Part shown: in pieces, positions 23,001-38,000 of the stretch | Layout of the letters: each line of letters opens with the position of its first letter | Position numbering within the stretch: position 1 is the stretch's first letter | NCBI RefSeq assembly: GCF_000247695.1 | Contig: NW_004624855.1 | Span: 2,155,329 to 2,219,328, forward strand | DNA: 64,000 nt | Source: Heterocephalus glaber | Taxonomy: Eukaryota; Chordata; Mammalia; Rodentia; Bathyergidae | Reading direction: 5' to 3' | Program-made: the position numbers and the translations under genes | Notes under the pieces: generated by a model | What the model saw: the letters and a program-made list of their open reading frames with translations, nothing else | Database searches by the model: none | What the model was told of the DNA's origin: nothing

Positions 23001-26000
23001 CTTAAGTGTAATGACAGGTATCCATCATCACTCTCCAGAAAGGTTTCACCACCCCCAAAAGCCCTGTGTTCTACCTAGTCATCCCTCCCTCCCCTGGTAA
23101 CCACTGTTCTTTATACTATTCCTATAGTTCTGCCTCTTAGAGAATGCCATATAGATGGAACCATACCAGACACAGCCTTTTCAGGTTGGCATCCTTCACC
23201 ACTTAGCCAAATATATTTAAGGTGCCTCTATGTCTCTTTCTGAGGATCTATAGCACTTTTTTACCACTGAACATTATTGCTTTGTATGGATTTAACATGT
23301 TTATTCCTTTATCTATTGAAGGACATCTTGATTGCTTCTAAGTTTGCTTCTAAGTTCTGCCATTTAAGACTAAAGTTGCTACAAGCATTCACATAGAAGT
23401 TGTGTGGACACAAGTTTTCTGTTTCATGTTTCTTTTTGTAACTGTTTGTCTCTCCTTGTTCTAATTTGAGGTTTGTTTCTTTAAATTCACTCATAAGGCA
23501 TAGCATATATCTCATACATATTCATTTCTTAGTTTGTCATGTTTTATAACCTCGTAGTATCTTTTGTTGGGTCACATTTTAATCTCTAATCATGTTCTCT
23601 CGCAGAAAATGTGCCTCGAGAATTTATAATAAATAATAAAACCACAATTTCTGCTTTGTCAGTATATAGTGCCCTCCTGAAGTTCCCCTCCCAGGTGTGG
23701 GCTCTGCTTACCTTACCAGTCACCATCTCTATGACAACACATCCCAGACTCCAGATGTCTGCAGCACGCCCATGGCCCTCTCCTTTAGCGCGGGTAATGA
23801 CTTCAGGTGCCATGTATGCTTTAAAAGTCACAGACAAAGTGATAGTAACAGGCTATAAACACAGCACCATGTATTAATAGCATGAAGCAATAAGTTAATA
23901 TTCTTTCTCCAAATTATATAAGAGGAAATGTTGAAAACTTGAAAATAGATATGTAAAATCAATTTGTTGGAGGGACTCTTTGGAGACAGAATTGTCTTTT
24001 AAAAAGCAACTTTTGAATATGTAAATATTCAAATAAGTTGTATTCATAATGAAAACAGGAAATGTGGCAGAGGATGAAAAATTTTATGGCACTAAATGAT
24101 CAAAAGAAATAATTACCATTTAACCATAATGTTATTTCAACTAGAACATTTTCACAATACCAATGTAAATAACAAAATGAGTCTTTCTGGGAAGAAAAAG
24201 AGGCTTCCTTCTACCTTTAACTTTCAAAATTCTTTTTTTTGGTGCTGGGAATCGAACTCGGGGCCTCGTGCTTACGAGGCAGGTGGTGGCACCACTGAGC
24301 TAAATCCTGGCCCTCATCAAGAACTAGTTTAATTCACCAATTGGACAACTTCCCTCACATGGAGGCTTTCATTTGTGGAGGAGCAGTCCTCTTCATGACT
24401 ATAAAACTCTTTCTACTCTGCAGGTTGGCATAGAATGGTGAAGGGGAGCCCAGTGGCCATGCACCCTGCCCTAAGTGCATGCGCAGAGACCTATCTAGTT
24501 GGGCCCTACCTGCTGTCCCCAGTGTGCTGTTCACTTCACCAGGCATGGTCTGTGCATTGTTTTTAAGCTTTACAGAGCATCCAAAATCTCCCAGCTTGAT
24601 TAGTCCAGATGAGGTAAGGAAGATATTGGCACCTAACAAGAAATAAGTAGTCATTAAGCAGTCTCTGTCGAGCCCTTTAATGTTTACATGGTTACCTAAC
24701 TACCAGAAATTTTATTCACAAAGTAAATACTACAAAGGCTTTTGAAACTTTCCTTACAATGTTCAGTTATAGAAAGACTTACAAACTTTATTCACAAACA
24801 CTAATAATTCAAAGCAATGAAATTTAACGGCAGGGCAGATGACTTGACAAAAAAAAATCTGAAGTACATGCATAAATTCTAACATTCATTAAAAACTCAT
24901 AGATATACTTAAAGAGAAATTATATACAAAATACAAATGCTGTGACAGTCTCCAAAAAGCTGTCTTCATGTTAAGAAGTGATATTTAGAAAAGAACTGGA
25001 ACACACACTGTAGCTCTACAGAGTCACAGCCAAGTTTGCCTCTGGATTTACTATAGAATATAATTGCAAACGATGTTCTATAATTTTCCTGTATTTCTAC
25101 AAACAATATATATGTCTAACTTGTACCCTAGTTGGAATTTGGGTTTACTGTTCAGCTTTCAGGGCAGCTTGGGCTTTTGCTATTGACTACAAGTTATAAT
25201 TATTCCAACCAAGTCACACATCTTTGGTACCTGCCTTACAATATGTACTTCAAAGAGCAACACAAAGCCACTTATTTGGACAACAGCCATGCAATGAGCT
25301 AATGTCTAACATTTCATCCTCAACATGTGAGTCCTTGCAGAGTTCATAGTCCTCTACACAGGGATAATTCTGGAAATATTCTACATCTGTATATTCTTGG
25401 CAGGGAATATAACATGCAGTTACCATTTCAAGATCATGCACATAGACTGATATGATGTTTGTGGCAGAACAACTGGAAATGGGCAATGCAAAAGCCTATT
25501 CAAGAGCCAATTAAAGCAGTCCTCAGAATGACTCGAGACAGCAAGGCCACATATGTGGTGGACAGGCAGGCAGCCAACAAGCCCGGCATATACTGGGTGA
25601 CAAATGGTTGAACCACATTAAAAAGGAAGAGCAATTCTCACACGCAGACCAATGCAGATTCTGGTGTAATCCAGAATAGCCCAGCAGAATGGGTCTAGTC
25701 CATCGTCAGAAGTCAGGCCAACTCTTTAGTAAATATGTTTAGGTTACCTCACTCAGACTATATGACAGAATACTTTAAGGTCAAAGATACAAAAATACTC
25801 TCTGGCTTTAGCTCTACAAGCTTCCCCAAGGCAAAAGTCAAGGGCATGGTGTGGTTAAGGCAAATGTCACAGTGACAATTCTGGGATGGAAGCATAGCCA
25901 CTCCCCTCATGCTAGAAGAGAAAAGCACTTTTAATCAATCAACATGACCAAATTAACCATTAGCAGAATTCTAATTTATTTTCTTTTTTCTTTTCTTTCT

Positions 26001-29000
26001 TTTTTTTTTTGTGGTACCGGGGATCAAACTTGGGTCCTTGTGCTTGCATAGCAAGCAGCGAAACCACTGAGCTAAATCCCCGGCCCCAGGAGAATTCTAA
26101 TTTAGAGACTGGTATAAATAAATCCTATTCTTGACTCTAAAGACACAGCTGCACAGTCTAACTTACATAAGCATTTCTGATTTATTGTCACTTTACATAT
26201 TCAGAACACTCATATATAAACTCAAAGGACCTTGACACAGGGATAAGTTTGCTTTGATAATAAATATCTATTAAACACACAAGCTAAGCCAAACTAGCCT
26301 ATAAAACAGCAGACTCTGCTTTTGAAAAACAGATTTTTCTAAAAGTAATGTTGAACAGAAAAAATAAGAGCAGATTTTCCCACTAATGGACAGGAGATAA
26401 AGCTCAACTTTTTTTTTGAGACAGTGTCTCTCTATGTAGTTCAGGCTTGTTTTGAACTCATTATATACCCCAGGTTTTCCTTGAACTCAAGGTGATTCTT
26501 CTGTCTCAACCTCCCAAGTGCTGGGATTACAGGTATGCACTACCAAGCCCTGCTGCAACATTATTTTTCAATGTGAGATCCATTAGAAGCATAATTTAAA
26601 GCAAAGATCTACCTATCTGGAGAAACAGTAGATATGAGTAGGAATGAGTATCTATAGAGTACCTACTATGTGCTAAACACCAGACACCCTACCCATGGCA
26701 GCCAAACACATGTAGGATTACCTTTAATGTCACGGTGAACTATGCCATGCTCGTGGAGGACATTGATAGCAATGGTGATTTGCTTTGAATACAGCCTAAT
26801 GACGTGTTCCTGAAGCCCCAGCCTTGACACCTCTTCTAATGTGCCCTCATCACAGTACTCCATGAAGATGTACATTTCTTCCTGGGGGAGGAATAAAACA
26901 CAGTCTTGTGTTTGTGGTTTTCTTTACATGGACACAACATGAAAGCTTTGGAAAACGTCACAGGCCATGCCCCGGAGGAATCGATCTTCTTTCTAGTGGT
27001 CCACTACGCTAGCCATCCTGAGCACTGAAATGTGTGTGTAGCAGGTGTGTCTAGCTCTTCTGCAGAGGTGGCTGCCTACCTCCTGTCTGGAATTATACAG
27101 CTCGCCAGGGTAATAATGTCTCCTCCAAATCACAGGGGATGAACTTCTATCACCCTCCGAGATTAAGTCTGCCATATAATCTCAGACAGGGACCAACAGG
27201 GCTGTCCCTATAAATATATTATTAAGTACTGAAACACATCCTTTTTAAACATGAACATATTTGTGCAAACATTGGAAGTGATCAACACCCAACTCCCCCT
27301 GGAAGCTCTGGCTCTATACCAAGATGCTCCAAAAGTCATGCTCTTTCCCTCGACATGTTTATTGCTAAACACAGCAGGGGAAATGAATTTGAGGTTTTAA
27401 TTTTCTCTCATTTCACAATAGTTCCTTAAAAACATAGAAAAGAAAATCAATATCACTTGATGTTGAACTGTAAATGGAAAAAAGTCACAAGAAGTGGGGG
27501 AAGGGGCACTTCAGAAGAATCTTCAGAGTGGCAGGATGGGTTTCAGTGCTTTATAATGTCAGGTTAATGACTACAGTCTACAACTTACATTTTAGGAAGA
27601 ACTCCTTAGTTTCAGAGAGAAGGCAGAAATGATGTAACTCATGGAGATTTCCTGATAATTAGGCAAAGTTACTGTGCTCTGAAATGAGAAGACCTGTGAT
27701 GTAGAACAGGACTCCATTTGGTACCCTTACTGATTCCTCACACAAAACAGTGTGATTAAAGTCCGCTTACTCTATGAAGTTCCACACCAAAATACCGAAC
27801 CAAATTGGGATGTTTGATGCCTTCAAATATTTTCAATTCATCCGCAGTTTCCTTAATAGTTTTATGATCATTAGGTTGAAATCGAATCTGCGAAAGAAAA
27901 ATTGTTCCCAACAGTCAAACTGGAAACAAGCATCTTAAATGTAAAGACTGTAAAGCCATCTACTGACATTTTCACTGTGCAAGCCAGGCCTATGGTCAAT
28001 ATGACTGCAACTTTACTTCCAGATTTTCTCTTTTACTGTTCCAAGTGAATTAAGCACTCTTGTTTTGAATATCTGCTGATGTAATAGCTAACAAGATCAC
28101 TGTCAACTGTGACCTATACCACCAAAAGCATTTAGTAGTAAGCAATCACTGTGCCCCAGTTCTGGGCAATGCAGAAAGTTAAAATGTAATTCCGCACTTA
28201 AAAATTTTACAGCTTATTTTAGATTCCACATGTAAGTAAGACCATGCAGTATCTGTACTTCTGTGTTTGTCTTATTGTTTAACTTTAGCAGTCATCTAGG
28301 TTCACCCATGCTGCTGAAGAGGTGACTACAGTTAGTAATAATGTATGCACCTCAAAACCACTGAGAGTAAATTTCAAATTATGAAAAGTGAGATGATGAA
28401 TATGTTAATTAGCTTGCACAGATCTCTACATTATTGCCACATATCAAGACATCATATTGCAGTGATGGCTAACCTTTTAGAAACCAAGTGCCCAAACTGC
28501 AACCCAAAACCCACTTATTTATCACAAAGTGCCAACACTTCAATTAAATCTGAATACCAAGGTTTTAATTTACAAAAAATAACTCTTTTATTAACATCTT
28601 TTGTCTTTTTTTTTCCAGTACCAGGAATCAAACTCAGGACCTTGGCGCTTGCCAGGTAAGTATGGTGCCACAGAGCTACATTCCCGGCCCTTTACACTGT
28701 TTGTCTCAAAAGAAAAACACAATAACATGTGGGCCATAGGTTTGCCATCACCATCATATTGTATCCCATAAATATATAAAATTATGATATATCAATTAAA
28801 AATAAAAAAAGAAAGCCAGGCATGGGGGTTCATGCTGATAATCCCAGCATTTGGGAGGCTGAGGATCGCAAGTTTGAGACCAGCTTAGAGTGAGGTCAAG
28901 GCTGTCCTGGACTATACTGAAGGACCTGTCTCAAAAAAAAAAAAAAATCGAAGTAAGCATATAAATAAAAATTAAAAAGAGGAAGAAAAGCAAGACATTT

Positions 29001-32000
29001 ACAACTAAGTTAGAGCAATGACATAAAGGGAGGAGGGTAAGGGCTGGACACAGAAAAGGAATGAACACTACCACAGCTCAGGAAGAGGGCAAAGAGGCTG
29101 GGAACCCTGTGGGTCAAAAACATCTCTGCCTCACCCTCAATCCCTGATACCTTCTAAACCACACCAAATAGTTCTCCAACAGCCCTGAGGCTGGTTTCCT
29201 TCCCTCAAGCCATTCTTCAGGTTTCCCTACTCTATCCACCCATTCCACCTGGGAAGTTTATCACAAAGCTTATCTTCTCCCTGTAAGGTGCTACTGTCCC
29301 TATCCCCTATCAGCCCTTATTCTGCCTCCCTCTGTAGTAGGATCACAGTCTCATACCTTTGCTGAGTTGGGCTCACTTGTGTTCCTGCTCTCACCCTCCT
29401 CAATGGAATTGTCAACACCTTCACTTTCAAGTGCTATCTCAAGGCACTGCTGGCTTGGTCCTGTCTAAATTCCACAATGAGGCACTCAGGCCTGGACAGT
29501 ACTTCAGACAGCAGTGTGCACCGCTGCCATTCTGCATCTCCATCACTCAGAGTCATTTGCGACACAGGCCCACCCAGCCAGCTGACTTACCTCCTTCATG
29601 GCCATCAGCTCTCCCGTGTCAACACTGATGCAGGTGTAGACCTTCCCATATTGTCCTTCCCCTGAGAACAACATCAATAGGCCACTCTTTCAGTCAGCTC
29701 AGAAGGGTTAAAACATTGAAACTCACAATTATAACCATTAATTCTGGATGCCTATGAGTATGTTTACTACAGTTTACTGCAAGACCCAAAACAGTTCTGA
29801 ATGTTCACTAATAAATGAAGTCTCAGGTAATTCTGTCAATATGTCTTATCTGTCAACATCATAAATAGAGAAAAACTGGCTTTGGAAAATCCCAGAAGAG
29901 CACGAGGACCAGCAATGAATACTCCTTACGCACATTTTGAACCAGCATGCTCCTTAAGAAGGTCTGGGCTGGTGCTGGGGCAGAAGGCAGCAGGCAACTC
30001 TGGACCCTGTCTACCTCACTGCTGCAGGCTCAGGAGTGGAGGGAGATATAATCTCCTAACACCCCTTCTGGGATATTAAAGCAACAGGATGAAGAACTAA
30101 ACAAGACTGAAAATAATAATTAATATGTGTGAAGTACTTGTTTTCAGGGTTTTGTGTCCTACTTGACAGCTCTTAGGGAAGCTCCAGTTTCCTGAGACTC
30201 ACAGTCATCTTTCCCTACTGCTTGCACCCTTGGACCTAAATGCCTGAAGAATTATATATTTAAGTAGAGAAGGATCTGAGACATCACATAATCTACCACT
30301 AATTGTTTTACAGGAGGCAGTTTCACCTGAAAATTAATGAGATAGCATTTCAGAAAAAATGATTGTTCTATTCTGATTTGTATCCATTCTCTGTTCAAAT
30401 AATATTCTTGTATAAAAGAGAACAATGGGTGAAATTTCAGTAGTTCTCCAAGGGAAACTTCTGAAATTATTGAGTAAAACTATTGAATTAAATGAACTAT
30501 GTAAAATCTTTCTTCAAATCTCATGCTTATTGTTCTTAGACCACACTTTAGAAATTAAGCAACAGAAAGAGATATGAAAAGATATGATGTATATTTGCTA
30601 TATCTGTAAGAAGAGGACAAACTATAAAGATTTAGCCTAAAGAAACACAGATACTGCTTTTTCTAACATTGACCGCTTTCATGACATGGTCCTTAGTTTC
30701 CTTACCAATTTTGTTTCCTCTCTGCCACTTGAAGGTGACCTTCCTCAAGCCAACATGCATGACATTATCATATGACTTAGGTGTATCGCAAACTTGACCA
30801 ATAATATTCTTCCTCCTCATTTCTCGGTATCTCTTTTCTTCAAACAATCGGACTGACTTCTGGATAGCTTCTATGGGTCCTTGCTTAGAAGCAGTATCTG
30901 CAGAGAGACCCTCAAACTCATCAGTGAGAGACACTGTTACCAAGTAATTTCCAACAAATAAGAATGAGAACAGAGCAGTCTACAATGCACTCTCTTACAG
31001 TAAACCTTATCACTCTCTATCCAGATTAACAACAGATGAATTAGAATTCTTCAAAATCCACTAATTCCAGCACATACCCCACCCCCATTACACAGTGTTT
31101 ACATAAACCCCAAGCTCGACAGCTAACCCCCACTCACCACCCCAGGCCTATGGCTGAGCTACCGCAGCAACTCCTATGTTCTCTACTTCCTGCTCTTTCC
31201 AGATAACTCTCTTGCTGGTCAGCATTATCTTACTACACATGAAATCGTAACATGTTACTCTCCTGAGTTTATTTCAGATCTCTACTGCTTACTAAACAAA
31301 AATCCAAAACTTTTTTTGGTACTGGGGATCGAACTCAGGACCTTGTGCTTGCAAGGCAGGTGGCGGAACCACTGAGCTAAACCCCCGGCCCTCCAAATTC
31401 TTATTTTGGGTTTACAGTCAAGGAGAATTTGGACCCAGACATTCTTCCCTGGGTTTTTTTTTCTTTTTTAAGCCATTCCTCTTTTCTTCTGCTACCACAT
31501 GCTAGTCAGACTAGGTGACTTAAGGAACACACCAAACTCTCACTCGCAGGACTGCTCACACTTTCTCCTTTGCCTAACATATCTTCTCACCACAGTAGCT
31601 GCTGAAGAAAGCTCACAGGACTCAGGTGAAATAAGCACTTCTCATGAAAGGGAATGAAATCTTCCCTTCTCCGGAAAGACTACAAAGTAAGGATCCAGCA
31701 TTAGAATGCCTGGAGTAATTACTTTCTAGGTGCTTGATGATGGGCAAATTAATTGACTTCATACATGAAATACCTAATCTATTAGTTGCCTTCTTTTTTT
31801 TTTGGTACTGGGGATCGAACTCAGGACTTGTGCTTGTGAGGCAGGCACAGTGCCACTGAGCTAAATGTGTGAAGATTTAATGAAATAACGCATTTAATGA
31901 ATTTAATGAATTTAATTTAATGAAATAATGCTTATTGATGAATAAGCATTTAGCCTGGTGTCTGCAATATAAGAAGACTCAATATACACTATTATCCCTT

Positions 32001-35000
32001 ACCTTCCCACCAGTGTCTGTATCACTATTTCTCCAACTTCTTTTACCATGACCTAAAGAGATAACTTTTACACACAGAGATACATATCTAATATGAGTTT
32101 CGTGAGACATTATTACCCTTTCTACATCTGATTCCATCCTATCCTTTTTAATGGCTGATCACACTCACTAAAATTTTACCACCCACTAACTTAAAACCAC
32201 TGGCTTACACACATCTCTGTGACAGCACTTCTCATACTGCATCCTAATAAATATCTAGGAGCTTCAATCTTCCAGCAAAGACATCTCTGAAAACCTGAAT
32301 GAATGTGAGAGTAATCTGAAGTGAAATTCCCAGACTTATGTTTTAATTATTTTTTGAAACTAGAGGGCCGGGGATTTAGCTCAGTGGCGCCACACTTGCC
32401 TCACAAGTGCAAGATCCTGAGTTTGATCCTCGGTATAAATAAATAAATAATCATATCTTTAAAACATAGGTCCTAGTTTGTTTCCTTTACTTTAATATGA
32501 CACAGAAACTCTACCCCTCCTAAGACAAGCTTTTCACAGCTATGAGGATGCAGGCTCCATTGTCAAGTATTTCTGGGAAAAGCTTTTTTGTTGCTGTTAA
32601 GCATAAGGCTTTCTCAAGACTTCCCAGTCTTTAATATGTCCGTGTGAACTAACTCCCCCAAGTGGAACACTGTTCCAGTGATTCCATAGTATTTGCTTCA
32701 ATAACATGGCAAAGACCTGGTATCCAGGGAAATCACTGTGATGGGTGAGCCATAGAGAGACCATCTCCTCGTCACTAGGATCAAGTCCAGGAAGTCTCTC
32801 CCACCTGAACCCTAGACACACACCTGATGTCCACCATGCCTGTCTACTGTTACAACAAAACTGTTTCTTGCTGCCATTTTCTTTTTTTGTCCTCCCCTTA
32901 GACCAATACCTATTATTTACAATGAATCACTGCACTAGTGTTCTGTTCCCCCAATTTAGGCTAGCAAGATAATCTACTTACAATGTCTTACTAATCCCCA
33001 TCCTCCCACTAACCAAACACCTAGCCACTTAAGAGCCTTCAGGGGTTGCCCCCCACTTCTGGGTAAGAGTTTAGATCACTGAAGCTGTCTATAATCAGAG
33101 CATCCTTCCCTCCTCCAATTTCACCTGCATTTATATCCACACCCACCAGTCCAGTCCCAAGAGGCCATTCTCCAGTCACCAGGCCTTCTCCTGTGAAATC
33201 CTCCTGATCTCTCTGGGCCTTGGGGGACAAATACTTTTCTAATGGTGACACACAGTTCAAAGAATACTGTGAAAGGAGACAGCTCTGGGCACGAAGAGAG
33301 AAGTGTGCTCCAGTACCAGCTCTATCATTACACCTTACCCAATTATTTGACCTCTCAGAATCTGTGTTATTATTTAAGAAGAGGGAAGGATTTGTTCTGC
33401 CTACTGCTCAAGATTATTAGGACAAAAATACACTACCTTATTCTCTATTCTTTCTTTGGTTAGTATTCATTGATCACCTACTATATAACATAAATTCTTT
33501 CCTTCTACTTACGTAAAAAAATATTTACTTATTTCACAAATATTCATTAAAGAATTACATCAGGCTACTTAGGAACATATCAATAAAACACATTTCTGAC
33601 CCCAAAGATCTTATAATTTGTTACAAAAATAGCAAATGTCCACCACATACTATATTACAGGAACTGATGTCAGAGGTATAAATGAGATCACAAAATATTA
33701 ATGTAGAAGGCCTAATAATTCAAAAGCTAAACCAAATTTTAACTGGAACTGGTTATCTGATGCTTAAACATTTTTAAGTTCAATGTCTTTCCTTTCTCTT
33801 ACCTTTGGTTTGGCTAATAAGTGTCCGAAGTTCCCAACTTCTCCGTGTTGATCCACTTGTATCACCCCTGGGATACGCTGGTTCTGTAGGAAGTATTTTT
33901 TCACATGAACTAAGATTTATGGAAAAAATATGCTCAAGAGCAAGACTGAAATGATAAACGGTAATAGTTACCATCAACCCCTCCTTTCTGATGATTTCTT
34001 CCTAATGTGTTTGGTATGTTTCTACAATAAATTCTATAAAATTGTAGCAAACTAAGAAATCATTAAACTTTCCAGAAGTAACAGATAATTGAACACTGTG
34101 CAAACAATGCATTCCTATGGACCTCATTTAAGAGGCTGGTTTCAAAAGTCTCCACCTTGCCATAACAGGAAAAAGGACAGGGTTCCCAAGCAGAGACCCT
34201 AGGGCTGCAACAGAACATAACTTCAGCATATTACCAACAAACATGGTATTACTTTTGCATTTTTAAAATGAGTAAGAGTATTCAACAATTAAAATACCTG
34301 GAATTTTTTTTTTAAAGGAACAAAAGTATTTTTTCTTTTCCCTTCTTTCCGTTCCCCTTCCCCTCCCACTTTCCCCAAGGAAAAACATGGAAGCAAAGTC
34401 TTTGTAAACAGGGAGGAGTGGAGGGGGTGAAGGGAGGGCAGGGGAATGGGGAAAAAATAAGAATCAAGATACGTCATGTACAGGTACAAGACCCCAATGA
34501 TGAATGTAACTGTATTGCATACCTAAAATGTACCAATAAACTAAATGGAAAAAAAAAAAGGAACAAAAGTAGATCTAAAATATACAGACAGCTAAAAGGC
34601 ATCTATTTAAAAAGCCAAGAACGTTGCTTCTTTTCCTTCATTCTTTTTAAAGGTGTTAACAACAGAAACTGGCAGGCTAAGGCATATGACAAGGGTAGGG
34701 AGAAAGCAGGTGGTAACTTTATAAACACTTACCATCTCGCTCTTCTGTGGGGCTTGAGTGACGACTGAGGGACCTAAACTGCAATTCAGCAGCTATAGAA
34801 GCCAACCGGTCATTTTCAGGAACGCTGGAACCCCTGTTTTAATATTTTTAACAATTCAACTGTCAATTTAATGAAATTCAATATGAAAGATTTGTGAGAT
34901 TCTTCTAGACCCAATACTCAATTAGAGACAGTGCTGCCACACAGGGATGTGGCAATGTGTAGACACTGGACTGTCATGACTAGGAGGGTGTAAATGGCAT

Positions 35001-38000
35001 CTAGTGGGCAGTGGACAATGCACAGGACAGCCCCACAAGAACCGGTCACTCAAATGAACAGTGGTGCCATTGAAATGTGGTCCCCCACATGTGTAAATAC
35101 AGAATAGTTTCTCTGGTGTGAGAAACTGAAAGTGTAAATAAGGATCAAAAGTTATAATAGATAATATGAAACAGGAAGAAAAGGGGCAAAGGGGAACTGG
35201 GAGGGGTAGGGGAAAAGAAAGAAGGGAAAAGAAAAAATGGAAACAAAATCTTTGTAAATAGGGAGGGGTGGAGGGGTTTAAGGGAGGGCAGGGGAAGGGG
35301 GAACAAAATAAGAACCAAGATATATTATGTAAAGGTACAAATTCCCAATGATGAATGTCATCATATTGTATACCTAAAATGTACCAATAAAATTAATATT
35401 AAAAAAATGTGGTCCCCACTTTGGAGGCCACTAGAGAGTTCCCCACTGTTATCCCTTCATATCCAGCAGGCTAGCCCACAGCACCTGCTTAGAGTATAGT
35501 ACCTTGTTTTACATAAACAACAACAGAAATAAAAACAAACCCTATTTACTAAAGTATGACTGACATGCAATGCATAGAAAGTTCCACAATTTAAGCCCAG
35601 GATAGACAAAAATCCATTATCCAAATGTGGCCAGTATTTAAGGTTACCATCAAATTATATTTATGTACTTAATTATATTTAAAATACTAAAATCATTACA
35701 TAGTGCCAACAGATTCCAAATCTCCAGATAATAAGAAAATAGAAGGGAATATCTAATGATTTCTCAAGCAATAGCCAAGCAAAAGTACAGAAGAGCAGGA
35801 GGCTTAAAATATTAAAGAACAAAGTTAATTAGCTGCTTTTCCAGAACAAAGTTAAATGTTTAGCCACCAGATGAACTCATAATGAATAAAAACTAGGATT
35901 AAGTAAGAGGAAGGGTTAAACTGCAATTCAAATAATCCAAAACCTCAACATATAGCATTAGCTTATTAAAAAGTTATTGGACATATTTTTAGCAAATAAT
36001 ATAATGAAGTATGGTAGCATTTATGCTCTTTTTTATTAAGCTGAAGGCATTTAAACTTCAGCCTATTAGGCTGAAGGCAATATAGTATACTGCATTGAAA
36101 TTATGAAATTATACTATATTGAGATTATGAAATATGCACTATTTTTATATATCACTAAACCCTCAAACCCTGTATAGTTCTTGTTAAGTCTGAAGAAAGG
36201 GTAACATTTTTGGCCCTATTTGATGGTAAAGCCACTGATGCTGAAGTGAAGACATATAAGCAATGCCAAAGACTGTGAGGCCATGGAGAAGTTACTCAAT
36301 ATCTCTACTTCTTGATTTTTTGTGGTAAAATCCAGTCAATTCTACGTTCTTTAGAGATTTCTGCCAGGGTAAACGGCCAGAACACATGCTTAAACAAAGT
36401 GGTGCATTTGTAGATGTCTAATATCTACCTGTAAGGTGGGATATGAGGGGTAGGAGGTTGGTCTTAAGAATTTCCAGACTTCAGTGGTGTTAACAACCAG
36501 CTTGTAAAATAGCTGAAAGTTAACCAACAGCTCTTGTGCATCAGTTGGGAGCTGACTCCAGCAAGCCCACACTGCAAAAATGTTTTCATAAACAGAGATA
36601 AGAAAATTGAAGCCCAGAATAGATATTTCCTATTCCCCAGAATAGATTTATTCCTAGAATAAAATCTGACCAATTAATAATGAATTTTAGTTACTATATC
36701 CCTAAGATAGGTAAAAGCTGCATACTGTGGCCTGACACTACAAGTCATCAGTGTTACTCCAAGACAGGTAGAGTGCACACAGTAGGCTGACACCAGAAGG
36801 CACTTGTGTTACTGTGTCTCCCTGAAGCACACTGGTTGGCAAGCCCATAGCTATGATGAGACTCAGTCTCTGGGATATGCACAGTAAACTTCAGTAGCAG
36901 TGAACATATACGGCCCACTCCCTCGGGTCACTGGGAAGGTGAGGCTCGGGGTGAATGTGAGCCCCCAAGCTCAAGGGCTGAGTGCAAGGGGAGTCTTGCA
37001 ACCATCCCCTAGGACAGCGGTGGCAAACCTACTGCACACCCGCCACAGCAGGCTGTTTGTATCATTGAAAGCTCTGAAAGGTTCGCCATCACTGCCCTAG
37101 GACACCTTTGTGTGACTTTGTTCTTCTCTACCTACAGTCATATACACAATGTCATACACTTTGGTCTCTTGTAAAACAATAAATTTTGAGACAGCAGACT
37201 ATGATGCTATTAAAATTCCTAGCCATCAAGGACGGTCCAGGTATGTGCAAATGTAAGACAAATACTTATGAAATACTACCCATAATATGCTGGAAAACTA
37301 CTTATGCAAAGCCTAAGACTGAATGCCTGCAACGGCCAACTGTGGGTATTTTTAAACACATTAACTCACAGTTCCTCAACCTTTTTTTTTTAGCTTTTAT
37401 ATTTTCTTTATTAATATATATTTGTATCATATTAAAATAAAAGAGAAATAAATTTAAAAAGCAAAACAAAGTTTTGGGCTGGCTTGGTCAACTTAGCTAG
37501 ATCCTGTGTCAAAAGTATATATACATTCACATATACAATGATACACAAATAAATAGAACAGCTTTTATATTTTCTTAATATATACTTGTATTATATTCAA
37601 ATGAAAGAGAAATAAATTTTAAAAGCAAAAAAGTTTTGGGCTGGCTTGGTCAACTTAGCTAGATCCTGGGTCAAAAGTATATATACATTTACATATATAA
37701 TGATACACAAATACCTAGATCAATATGTGATAGAAATATATTGAATGTTATGATTGCAGATGTAGGTGAGTGGTAGAAGCAACTTTGGTTCAGTCTTTAG
37801 TAGAGAGGGAAAAAATCCACACACATCTCATGTACTATTTCTTAATACTTGGAAAAATATGTTATGTTTGTTTCCTCATCCTTTTAAAAAGCAAGATATC
37901 CTCTTGCCTTTCCTTTCCTGGATAACCTCACAAACATGAATGCAGTAGGTGTGAAACTGGGCACCACAAACTGCTTTCAACTACTTTGCACTTGTGGTTG

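Larger units (their letters stand above)
21739..23711 (-). other. MAP3K4 intron 25
   Basis: Contains an ancient hAT fragment (21805-22015) and an old L1 3' end (22845-23490). The AT-rich middle shows nothing else. Confidence 0.55.
24633..26721 (-). other. MAP3K4 intron 23
   Basis: Holds an ID SINE (25999-26087) and a B1-like SINE (26409-26556), both on the - strand. Nothing else recognised. Confidence 0.55.
27888..29590 (-). other. MAP3K4 intron 21
   Basis: Contains a short old L1 3' fragment (28205-28345), a 294-bp hAT-type element split by an ID SINE (28460-28753), and a B1-like SINE (28812-28947). 28948-29590 is a plain, rather C-rich stretch. Confidence 0.55.
30898..33802 (-). other. 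MAP3K4 intron 19
   Basis: Holds three ID SINEs (31311-31391 and 31794-31866 on -, 32365-32449 on +). A short run of 'tttaatgaa' words lies at 31870-31955. The rest is unremarkable. Confidence 0.55.
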
